A stretch of 64,000 nucleotides of DNA from Phoenix dactylifera (Eukaryota > Streptophyta > Magnoliopsida > Arecales > Arecaceae): the NCBI RefSeq assembly GCF_009389715.1, contig NC_052393.1, positions 6,014,001 to 6,078,000 of the forward strand, in the 5' to 3' direction. Positions 36,901 through 48,700 of the stretch are shown here, piece after piece. How positions within the stretch are numbered: the stretch's first letter is position 1; each line of letters begins with the position of its first letter. Under the pieces are notes generated by a model. That model did not search any database. It was not told where the DNA came from and saw only the letters and a list, made by a program, of their open reading frames with translations. Both the position numbers and the translations under genes were made by a program.

Positions 36901-37542
36901 TTTGAAGGTTTTCAAAAATTTAATTGTAGTTACTAATAGTTTGCTTTAGTAATAAAAAATTTGAATTAATAATTTATATGTGGGACCGCATCACGGTGGC
37001 TTTTATGATTTTTTGATGGCAGCTGTGGCACGGGCTGGCGAAGACGCTAGCGGAGAAGACGGCGTGGGCGCTGGCGATGGACCGGGGCGTGGACATGGTG
37101 TCGGTCAACGCCGGGCTGATGGTGGGCCCGGACACATCGTTGACCAGCCCCCACCTCAAGGGCGCCCCGGAGATGTACGAGGACGGCGTCCTGGTCACCG
37201 TCGACGTCAACTTACTCGCCGACGCCCACATCGCCGTCTTCGAGACCCCCTCCGCCTACGGCCGCTACCTCTGCTTCAACCGCGCCGTCTGTCGCCCCGA
37301 CGACGCCGTCAAGCTCGCCCAGTTGCTTTCCCCCTCTTCGCCCTGCACTTCCCCGAGGTATTTGCCCCTTTCACTGGTACTTTCGTAACCAAGCACAGAA
37401 GGTTGACTATTTTTTGCTAAAACTTATCGTAATTCTATTTGTCTGCAGTGACGAGTTGAGGGTGATCCAGCAGCGGATCCAGAACAAGAAGCTGAACAAG
37501 TTGATGGTGGAAGTCGCCGCAGGGAGGCAGGTGGACGGATAG
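33913..37542 (+). CDS. SNL6: Cinnamoyl-CoA-reductase-like protein, SNL6 type, 303 aa
   Basis: Five exons join in frame: 33913-34045, 34153-34313, 35287-35475, 37023-37357, 37449-37542 (TAG at 37540-37542). The protein is an extended SDR (Rossmann) fold. The N-terminal strand and loop VCVMDASGRLGVSLVERLL (about 13-31) replace the usual GxxGxxG by DASGRLG. GLFYTFEPP is near 85, and RVVFTSSVTAVVW (124-136) holds the conserved Ser130. MDRGVDMVSVNAGLMVGP lies in exon 4. In place of the CCR YxxxK pair the sequence is FKLWHGLAK: His164 stands where the catalytic Tyr is expected, with Lys168 kept. The C-terminus has the NKKLNKLM helix. Rice SNL6 is linked to defence lignin (family knowledge); activity here is unproven. 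Intron 2 holds a LINE 3' end next to the acceptor. Exon 4 is strikingly GC-rich, common in monocot genes. Confidence 0.92.
35168..35285 (-). mobile_element. LINE 3' end inside intron 2 of the SNL6-type gene
   Basis: A 15-16-base T run at about 35169-35184 (poly-A tail on the reverse strand) precedes GGGTACATTGGCTTCTCATA...GATGAGTACAGCC. This matches the 3' ends of the LINE copies at 27811 and 29908. It lies within about 60-100 bp of the exon 3 acceptor at 35286. The right edge is uncertain. Confidence 0.6.
35476..37022 (+). other. Intron 3 of the SNL6-type gene
   Basis: A 1.55-kb AT-rich intron. The stretch 36600-36905 resembles the interior of the TTTGGTT-end foldback family in reverse (CCTACCATACTTTTCTCTCT). 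Ends cannot be fixed. Confidence 0.5.
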
Positions 37543-39784
37543 GAGCCGTATACTAGAGTTGGGATCGATTACTAATAGATGGCCATTTAATAATAGATGG
37601 AGACATCACGTTAATAGGTTCTTCTGTCACTATTGTTATCGATGGTTAAAGAAAAGGAAGTGTGGTGCAGTATAAGGTTGATTTGATTGGATAAACGGTG
37701 CAATATTGGAAATGGCCGAGGAGATGGCTGCCTGTATTTAGTGGCGTGTGAGAAAGGTTGAGCCAAGTGGCTTGTTTCTTTGATTCCTTTTTTTTCAGGA
37801 AAAAAAAAAAACATGATTGTTGGTACGAAATGAATCAGAGGCAGGCTTGGACGGAACAAATGAGAATGGCTGGAAATTTTTCCTTTTGTGACTTGTCTTT
37901 GTTCGATTAATTTTTACGATTATCATGTATCATATGATTGCGAAATTTAACCAAACTTGACTAGAAACAATTTGCCACTCATTTAATTATTTTGTCCGCA
38001 GTTCCAAGAACTCTGTGGTTGTAAGGCTAGCCATCTGAAAAAGACTTTCATTTTGGAGGACCGAAGCCCTAAGAGGAATCAAGCGTGGAGTAGGCTCATA
38101 ATCGTAAATATGGAAATAGCGGATCCCGACTCGCGGCAGTTTCCTTCATCTGGTCACGAGCATGGTCTAGATGGTCTATTGTGCCCAAATTATGAAAAAT
38201 TATTTGCAAGTGCTGAAATGGTCAAGATAAAAAAGACTAAGGAAATCATAATGGTCAAATGATTCTTAAGTTGATAAACTTGAGGAGCGTAGAAAAGTAT
38301 TTAACTCCATATCTACCCGCACAGTATATACAAATTAGCGGCCAGAACCAGCTAGAGGAATAAAAATCATGTAAATATAGACTCTTAAAAAAACACAAAA
38401 AATATAGAAAAACAATATTTGATACACACCTTAAAGAACTAGCTTCTTATTTTAGTACTCATCTTAAAAATATATATATATAATGAGCTTCTTATTTTAT
38501 CATTTTTGTAGTACTCGTTTTAAAGAAGAAATCTAAAAACTATAGGCTCAGTCCCATGATTTAAAAAAACCAAAAAAAAAAAAGATCACTTGCGGTATCT
38601 TTTTTTTCCTCATTTTCTAAAACATACTTTTTACCGATATATATGCATGATAAAGTAATACACACCAAGCAAATTGATCATCTAGCAAGTCAATATACAT
38701 ATTTGAGTAGATCGATATATAACTTCTAAAATATATATACATTAGTACACAATACATGGCTAGATGATACATACCTAACAAATTAGTCATTTAATAACCC
38801 AATACGCTCCTTCAGATAAATTGATACATAGTTTCTAAAATATCATATTCACTAATATACACTGTATGATCGATAATACACGCTCAACTTTTTGATATAT
38901 ACTGCAAGCTTATTTAATACGCAACCAGTAGTGGTTCAATAAACAACTCCAGATAAATTGATATATAGTTTTCCGAACATGTTTTTTTATCAATACACAT
39001 TATATAGTCAAGCTATACATACTAAGCAAATTAGTCATTTAACAAACTAATACACATTTCTAGGTAAATCGATACATAGTTTTAAGAACATGGTGTACAT
39101 TAATATTGGTCCACTAGCTTTATCTAACATAAGAATTATAAAAGAAAAAATCTCTTGAATGAGATAAACAACTTGATAAGAAAAAAAAATAGATGAAGAG
39201 GCTTAACGAAAAAAAAAATCTCTCTTCATGGATGATTTTTCTTAACACATGTAATTTGCTTTTTTTTATTTATTATGAAATTAACGTACTCCATCCATAG
39301 AAGTTCCGTCCCCAGCTGGCAATTTTTGTTCACTAAAGAGTATTTAACTCCATCCCTACCTCACGCTCAAGATCGGCACTAGCACCATGAAGAGAGTCAT
39401 TTCTTTATCCATAATGACCACATCACACGAACACTGGATCCCCTACGATTAATACAATTTATTGTGAACGGTAGTAGTAGTAGTTCCCTGAACTGCTTCA
39501 AATTTTTTGTGTTAGCTTCACATATTAAGGACACGAGAAAAAGATTATTTCAAAATATGCGCTTTACGAGAGCGAAAATATTATAGGCACAATATTGGTC
39601 TTTTTTACAAGCACATCTTGCCCAATGCGGTCAATGACTTATTCTTTACAAGAACATCTAGCACAATATTATAGGCACATTTTTTTTGAACTGCTTCAAT
39701 TCTGAGGATATACGTATACAGAAACAACCGAAAACTGGGGGTTCTTCAATCCAGCACTCTTTGCCGCCTAAAATTTCACTGTTA
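37543..39784. other. Intergenic between convergent SNL6-type and NERD genes
   Basis: Both genes end here, so it holds the two 3' flanks. The stretch 38630-39110 is an irregular AT-rich array with repeated phrases of the type AGTCATTTAA(T/C)A and GATACATA(G/C)TTTCTAAAA (near 38630, 38700, 38820, 38940 and 39070), a degraded tandem repeat of roughly 120 bp. No gene. Confidence 0.5.
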
Positions 39785-42700
39785 CTAGACGCTAAGTGTC
39801 AAAGAGACAGCACTTGAAAGCTTGAACTTCCGAGGTTTTTTGGAGTTCAATGGCTGAAACAAAAACTCGGTATTTGGCTTCACCGCAACCTCATCCCATT
39901 CTGAAGCTGAAGCCCCTTCACTCCGATAATCACGGTGTGAATACAAGAGCTCGATTCTTGATCTACCTGCATTCATATTGCAATATAACTTAAAGATGGT
40001 AAAAGCAACAATAATACTAGTCCACGATTCTCCACTAAACCTACTATTAAAATTGATAACTGTTCTCTATATTTAAATTTGTGATTTGATGATTAGCACA
40101 TTGACATGAATAATATGCGATTCTTCTAATGAAATACTCTAGTAACGCTATCTTTACAGGCACTTCAACTCATCTCAAGGGTTAAGGTTGTGGTTGGATC
40201 ATCATTCCTTGATACAGTTATTTATGACATATACAAACTTCTTGTTGAATGTCATGAAATGATTGAGGGTGCCAACTAGCTTAGTATAAAATCACTGGGT
40301 GTGGATACTGTTAACTAGGTTCGAATGCCACCTTCACCCAATTTTGGCCACGCTTGCTCTTGTCCTTCTTGCAAGAAGAAGAAGATGAAAAAGGGGGCAG
40401 CAGGGGAAGGGTGGAGAGAGAGGGAGTGCGAGAGGAGAGGGAGTCATGAAGTGAAAGTACCTACAGAAGTAAACTTAACCATCCTTATCCATTCAATCTA
40501 GAAGACAACATATCATAATTTATGATCCATGGTGATATTAAAATTATTTGCTTAATGCGAAAGTACCTACAGAAGTAAACTTAACCATCCTTATCCATTC
40601 AATCTAGAAGACAACATATCATAATTTATGATCCATGGTGATATTAAAATTATGACCAATGTAAGAAGGTAAGAGCATTTTCCACAAATAGTTTTCACTA
40701 AATTTAATTTACACCATTTGGACTTGTCCCTAAAAGACCAAAATGGAGGCTCTCTTTTTGCTTAAACAAAAGATCGCAAAATACAGAAAAAGAGAAAAGT
40801 CTACATATGCTCTTTATTAATTTAGAGAAAGCTTATGATAGGGTACTAAGTGGACTTTAGGAAGGAAGGATATACATAAACGGTATATTAAAATAATTGA
40901 GAGCATGTATGTTGAGGTATTAAAAAGTGTTTGTGATACAAGTTTTCTTCCGGTCACAATAGGCTTATATCAAGGATTGATGCTAAGCTTATATCTTTTT
41001 GTATTAATTATGGATGAACTCATATCTAATATTCAAGAAAATGTACCATGATGTATATTATTTGCGGATGATTTAGTATTAATTGGTGAAAATAAAACTA
41101 GATTAAATACTAAATGGAATCATGAAAAAAAAATTAGAGGACAAAGGCTTAAAAATTAGGAGAACAAAGATAAAGTACATGAAATATAAATTTAATGAGA
41201 ATGAAATGAACATGTAATATCAATTAAGATTGATGGATAAGAGATACTACAGAGTGACCAAGTTCGTCATTTAGGATTTAATAGACAAAGTAATGGAGAG
41301 ATAGATGAAAATATATGTAATAGAGTTGGAGTTAGTTGGGTAAAATATAGATGTACCCCAATATTATATGATAGGTGCATTCCTCGAATGCTTAAGTGAG
41401 AATTTTATAGAACAACAATAAGACTTGCAATGTTGTATGGCTAAGAGTGATAGAAATGAGAAAATCAAAATAGATGTGTAGTCAAACTAGAAAAATAGAT
41501 TAAGAAATGAATATATTAAAGGAGTTATAGGAGTTGCACATATTAAGGACAAAGAAATAGAAAATAGATCAAGATAGTATGGACATACAACTCAACTCAA
41601 CTAAGTTGTAATCCTAAACTAGTCGGGGCAGGCTATATGAATCCTTTTCCTTATTCCGCGAGAGGTTCTTACTTTGTGTTGAAGGTTGTGAGAAAAGAAG
41701 AGGAAGACCTAAATTAAAATGGCTGGAGTTTGCAAGGAATGATATGAAGAGACCTAGAATAATAACCAAGATGGCTTTAGATAGGAAAACTTGGCAAATG
41801 AAGAACCATAAAACCGATCCTAAATAGTTCAAAAAAAAAGTTGGATGACTATGATTTTATGTTACATGCTTGTAAGAAAGTTTTGGTGTGATGCCACATC
41901 AAACTCTTTTCAGCTGCAGACTACTATTTAATTCAAGGATGCAAATTAACACCATTGAAACATAATAATAATTTCATTTACCTTCTGCTTGTGAGGTAAC
42001 CATTTGTCAAACCATTGAAAACTCAAGGTGTTAAAGGTGAGGCTAAAAGTATCAAATATCATCACAATTCTTGTCAAAGGCATGCATAGACTCTTTTCAG
42101 CTGTGCACTACTATTCAACACAAGGATGCAAATTAACATCATCGAAACATAATAAAAATTTCATATACCTAGTCTTCTGCTTGTGAAGTAACCATTCTCC
42201 AAACCTTTGAAAACTTAAGGTGTTAAAGGCGAGGCTCAAAGTATCAGATATCATCACAATTCTGGTCAAAGAATACATGCTATGCGTGCCTTGTAAAGTT
42301 ATGTCAAAGCTAGACATGCAGTGAAAGAAGAGGTAAAGAAGATTGCGGAAAGTTGTACAACCTAGTCACAATTCCATTTACCTAGTATTCGACCTGTGAA
42401 GGCAACATTTCCTCTAAGGTGTTAAAAGACAAAGGCTTAAAGTTTACAATATTATTGTAATTCAGCCAAAGGGCTGCATGGTATACATACCCTACAACAT
42501 CCTGCCAAGGATAAACATGCACCGAAAGAAAGGATTAAACAACATTGCAGAAATACGCATCACAAAAAGATTAAGATGTGCTAGGATTCCCATATTATTC
42601 TCAGTTCTCCAACATGTTTTATAACTAACATAATTAAAATACTATCTTGCACACCGTTAAAGACACTTGTTGACTGCTGCTTAAAATGCATTAAATACCA

Positions 42701-45700
42701 TCAACTTAGCCTAACACACAAACTGACATGAGATATTATTTACTGTAATAGAAAGTAAGGATGCTTTGGAGATAGAAAATAATACATGAAATTTAATTAA
42801 ATGATATATTTGATGTAGTTGTTGAGTGACCAATTGACCCCAAAAGCTTGAGCTGATAGGAAAAGGGTCAACAATGTATATCACAATGTATATCAGGCTT
42901 GACATACCCTCGCGTGTGACCCGGACCATGCACATGGAGGGATGTTAATGACTGAAATGAGTTAAGACAATAACAAGGATAACTAAATAAATAATTAGCA
43001 TGGAGAGGATTTAAATTGATGACCTCCAGCAAATCTGAGCTTTGATAGCATATTTAGCAATCAATTGAACCCAAAAGCTTAAACTGAAAAAGAAAGGATC
43101 AACAATATATCAGGATTAACACTAGGCCCATGAGAATAGCCTTGTTCAGCTCTGGATACCAAAGCCCCATGAGTTTCATAGGCCCAAGCAAGTTAAACAT
43201 TAAATGTTAACCAACTTCTAAAGCCAGCCTAGCAACAACTGTTGGGCCTCGAGGTAGCTTTCTTTAGAAGTGACCTAGTTAAGTGTTCAGTGCAAAGTTC
43301 TCATTATATAGACCAAAAGCTATTAACCAAATAAACCCATATTATCCTAATGTTGTGTACTTTTCAAAAATTAAATCATGTTTGTCTAAAATCAAATTGC
43401 ACTAGGAAAATGAAGCATGTCATGGGGGGCACAATAGCTCCAGATCCTCTAGGTATTCTAGAAGTACCCAAAGGACAACCTATCGTGAAAGGCCATTGGA
43501 TGACTTAGGTAAAATGAGATCCATTAACAGTGACAACCCACAGGTTGCAATAAGTTTTTGCACACATTTCTACCATCATTTCATCATGGTTTTCTAATTG
43601 ACATGTAATACTATATATGTCTGTGGTTTGCCCGCCCATGTATCTGATGATTAGTCAAATCCAACATCCCATGGATACTGATGATTCTTATGGTCAACAG
43701 TTACAAAACCTTATGCCTAGTATATGCTTAATAGATATGCATAGCCTAAACCAGCTATGTCTGTTGCTATCATGAAGTAAGGGTTGCTGTACTTAATAGA
43801 TGGTAGTTCTACATGTTCAGTTACAGAACTAGTGATATTAAGAAACTCCCACAATACTGATGAGTGCACGGACTATGTATTCTTTATGAGAAACATATTC
43901 ATACCTCCAACTATGAATTTAAAGATTGTCTGTATTGATAACTTGTTATAATAGTTTCATACCATGAGCACATGTTGAATATCAATTAGTAAAGGTTGTG
44001 ACAATAATTAATGACACTGGAATTCTCTGTATAAGTTTAAAATTAACTTTATATGTAACACATTATACATTATATCAAGTAGTTAATATTGGTGTGAGTT
44101 AAAAGGAAATTAAACAAGAAATTGTATCCTTTGGAAAATATATGAATATGCTTGTGGGAGTGCATTTGAACTGACATGAGTACAACATTGATGTGCGCAT
44201 TGCTGGGTCCGGTTTGGCATGGGGAAGGTACACAATGTTTTAAATTTTTTTTTCATAACAGGCAGAAATGCCGACAATTTCTAGTGAAATTTTTAATGAC
44301 TTATTCTTACTGCTGTTTTTTTTTTTTGCATGTTATGTATGCGTGATTTTTGAGACCAAAGAGTTTAGATTATGCTTGTCAATTATGGTCACATATGCCT
44401 CCTAACTGCCTGATAATCTAGTTCTTTATATAAATATAATGGCATGAAAGATCGTTGAGAAATTACCAAACCCTAACATTGATGGCTTTTGGATGATGAA
44501 TCGGCTAACTTTTGATCTCTTCAAATTTCTCAAAGCTTGCATGTCATCTTGATTTCCTTTAAATTCAATGAACTCGCCAAGAATGTTTCTGTCACCTTTA
44601 AGTTTTAAGCTGCACAATACATGGAATACAATCTAATTAATTTGTTTCCTCCATACATGGCATTGGCAGATAGAAATAACCAGATGTATATGGAGTTAAG
44701 CTATATGCCAACAGGAAGAGAAATGAAACTAAGATGAGACATTTAAAATTTCCAAATGCTCAAAACAAATGAAGACATCAGATACAAATGCACCTGCAGT
44801 AGCACATTTAATACATACATGGACTATCTTCCCATACAAATATATAAGTAAATCAATAATAATGAACAATAAATTAGGTAATTTATGACCAGACGTCCAT
44901 TTGGAAAGTACAACAAATAAAATATTTTGATGCTTGCCATTCCTCAAAACATATTAGTCTCTAAGATAATGTCAAGTCCCACTGTTATTTTTCAATGATT
45001 AATATTTTTTTGGTGAGGAAATGACATAAATTTATTTGATCGATCATATAACAAGGACTTCTAGAACCAAAAAAAAAGAAAGAAAGAATAGTTGAACAAT
45101 CTCTGATGGCTAAATACATTGATGACTTGTGGGGACTTTGTTGTCAGATACAATTAAGTTATAAAATAAGATTGAATCAGATTGGGAATAAAGCAAGAGA
45201 TCCTATATGTCTTGTTCTTTGTAAGCAATTCTACAATAAGTTTCATAGATATGATTTCTCTTTGGTCGCAAAATTTGCTGAGCAAGAAAGATATAAAGCT
45301 TTCATATTTTAAAGCCTGAAATCTCATGAGATGAGGTGAGATATCTGAGAATGTTCGAGAAGAATAAGCTATAAATAACTATAGAGTTATCAAAACCTCT
45401 AAGTAAAGAAATTTGAGTACAAGATTCCTAGTTAGGTTAAAAATTTGCCCGTTTTACTGTAACTGACTTCTTTACCTAGATGAAAGATGCACAGGAAACT
45501 GTCTTTCTGAGTACGATGATGCCGGCCATCTAAAAAGGAAAAAAATCTACTACAATTGATCTTTAGTTATAAACATTTTGTCACATCTTAACTTATTTTA
45601 GTATTAGCATAGATGGAAAAATTCCTACAACAAGCTCATTGCATTTTCAGTCAGGGGCTTGGAGCATTGGACATATTGTGGCTGTGGGTTCAAGGTTTTG

Positions 45701-48700
45701 AAAACCCAAATCAATAAGTCTTGCAATACATATTTCTAGGGGTTCTATTATTGTAGTTCACCATGTTCTTGAGAGTGAAATAATAAATAATCAATTTACT
45801 TCATAGTACTAATCTCAACTTCGAATTTCGTATAGATTTACTACAATGTGGAGTAAGTTCTCAAGAAAAAGAACAATCCAGCCCGTACTAACATTCAATC
45901 CAACCCCTTTTCTTAAGAAGATGGGTACCTAATGGCTGGACCACTAAGCTAGTGACAACGATACATGGGTATGAAGTAATTTTAAGTAAATCACTGTCGT
46001 TTCTATGTGAAGCACATCTAAAACGATCATGTATCTCGTGTTCATTTAGTTAATCAGTTTTTCTGGATATCTTATGCAAATCAGGGTGGGCTGTTATCAG
46101 TGAAATCAGTTGCTGTTTCCACTACCTAAAGCCCTCATCTTTGACAATGATCAAATTGGCAGACCCAAATCCTTTCTGTCTCAACAGTTTAAATTGATAT
46201 GTTCCAATCTGCACACATTCATAAATTCCTAACATTCATAGATTAACATAAATACTGCAGGCACACTTTTTTATGCAACCTTTATGCACTGGCATGCTAG
46301 TATGAGAGAAGCAGCAGTCTCCAAAGCAAAGTGGTTTCCAGACTTTGTCCATTTCTTCTAATCACATGGTGTCCTGTCAGCACATTAAGGAACTGTGCAT
46401 GGGCAGGATCTCTCATTACAAATAGATGCGGTCAGAGGAATTGAAGAAGTAACAGCACATTGACACACTGACATAGATTCTAATGCTCAAATGTGACATA
46501 TAACTATTAAATATAACAATTAAAACAGATAATTAGCTAGAATGCATCAATCCAAGAGAAAAGCAGAATAAGCATCACGATACCCGGCAAAATGCATCTC
46601 CAAGCTCCTTTTACAACATTAACAGAAATAGAAAATGGATCAGGCATGTCATTAGGAACATACCAATCCCACATTGGTGATGTACTGAGAATAAAACTAA
46701 GTTTCTGATATGACCCATCCTGCATTTCACCCTTGCTTCCATGAAATGCATCTTTAATCCAGCTGGTAACTCCACCTTTCCATTCTGGCTTGAGCTCTCT
46801 CCATTTGTCAAAAGAAATAACCTCCGGTTGAAAAGCAATAGAATAGGTAGGCCTACAGAATTAACATAACACGAAGCATGAGCTTGAGTAAATTAAAGGA
46901 TAATATATAAGGGCAACTATTAACTTATAATTGACTTAAGAATGGAGAAAATGTATAGCCAAGTAAATTTATTTAATTTTTATACCTAATTCTCTCAGTT
47001 TTAAGTCATACAAGCATACATTATTGAGAAGCTATAAACCTAAGCAGCTTGGTCACCAAGCACACATACAATTCAAGAGTTCAACCGCACTCCACGCCCC
47101 CTCCCGCAACCCAAAAAAATCTAAGCTCTAAAAGACCCAATTACTAAAAAATTACAACTGTGTACATCAAGTCATATCCATATCATAAGCATTTAATATC
47201 ACACCAACCCTAGCAGGGTCTTTAAAACATTTTTTTACCCACATCTCATGGTTCCCCCGAAAGACACAAAACTGGTCAAACTTTGCAATATAAAATGACA
47301 GTTAAAGTTAACAGATTGGAACTTGCAAGACAAAAACTCTAAACTAGATTTGGGTTTAAAAAAGATGCCTGAACAATTAAAGTGCAGAGAAAGGGGCAAC
47401 CTTGCACATATATGCAATAATACACTTCTGTAATATTTGTAAAGGTTATAAGGGGAATGCTTAAATACAGTTGTTAATGGTCATTTTGACCTGATAAATT
47501 GAGAACATCTAGTCAATAAAAGCTCATTAGAATAGAAAAGTATGCGCTGCAGAGTGTGCACATAAAACCATAGGTTGTTACACTAGTTTTGAATATTTGG
47601 GCACCATATGACATAAAAAAATGTTTCTTCATGAAGCATATCATGTAAAAAATTCCAGCTCCACTCAACTGGCAGAACCATTTAAAAAGATACATGTGGA
47701 AAAGAGAAATTACACATGTGATGCCATAACAATAATAGTGCTGATACATGTTCATCCACACCTGCAGTTTGGATTTGGCAGCACTATTCTGCCAATTATG
47801 TGCCCCTTGGGCAAAGGTACCCCCCTTTGTTCCAAGTACAATTGAAGAATTCCAACTTGTCTGCTGATTTCAAGCATCTGAAATACAGAGTTATTTTAGA
47901 CTGAATCAACAAGAGCGTAAAAGAAAGCTTAATCAAAGAACAGCAATTTGTATTCTAATTTCCAACACCTGAAAGACTTACAAACATGTAAAATCAACCA
48001 TGACCATGTGAAGCATGCAAGATTCTTACCATTTCAATAATTTTGTTTCATATTATCGGAAACTAAAATATTACAATGTTTAGGGAGTAATATAGAAGTT
48101 GGAAAAGCATCAGGAAAAAAAACAAGAATGTTGCAAACATTTTGATTCTTCTTCAATTCTTGGCATTAAAAGAAGCTAAGAAATGGCAAATATTGCTTTT
48201 CAAGGTTTGAGGTTTATCAGTTTTAGATCCAAACAAATATAACTTATTCGTTCCATTGATTAAAAGGCCTGAAAATTTCATAAAGGCTATTTTGTTTATC
48301 TGGTGATTTTTTTTAATTCAGTTAGTTACTTGGTAATTTTTGTAAGTAAAAAATACAAGGATGAAAGAAATAAATAGAAATAATTGATATATTGCTAACC
48401 GTACAAAGGTTGTTCAATTAAGTATGGTTGCAATAAAGCTTGATCTAGATGTATTTCAAAGCAATTGAAATTTAGTCGACCAGAGACTTTGCAGTAGCTG
48501 CGCTACCTTAGATAGGTGCCATTTATCTGATAAGAGAGACAAAATGGTAAAGCTGAAGATGCCGTTTAACGTAGATGGTTGATTATAGGTTGGTAGTCCT
48601 TCATAGTAAGAATCTCAAACTATGAAATAGTTCCTTATAATTATGTGAGTTAAAAAGGTTGAAAAGCATCTGAGATGGTAATGGCATTTTCAACAAATAT

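Noticed and set aside
47030-47120. tRNA-like phrase CAGCTTGGTCACCAAGC with GAGTTCAACCGC
   Set aside because: Does not fold as a full tRNA by eye and has only partial box matches; too weak to call a SINE.
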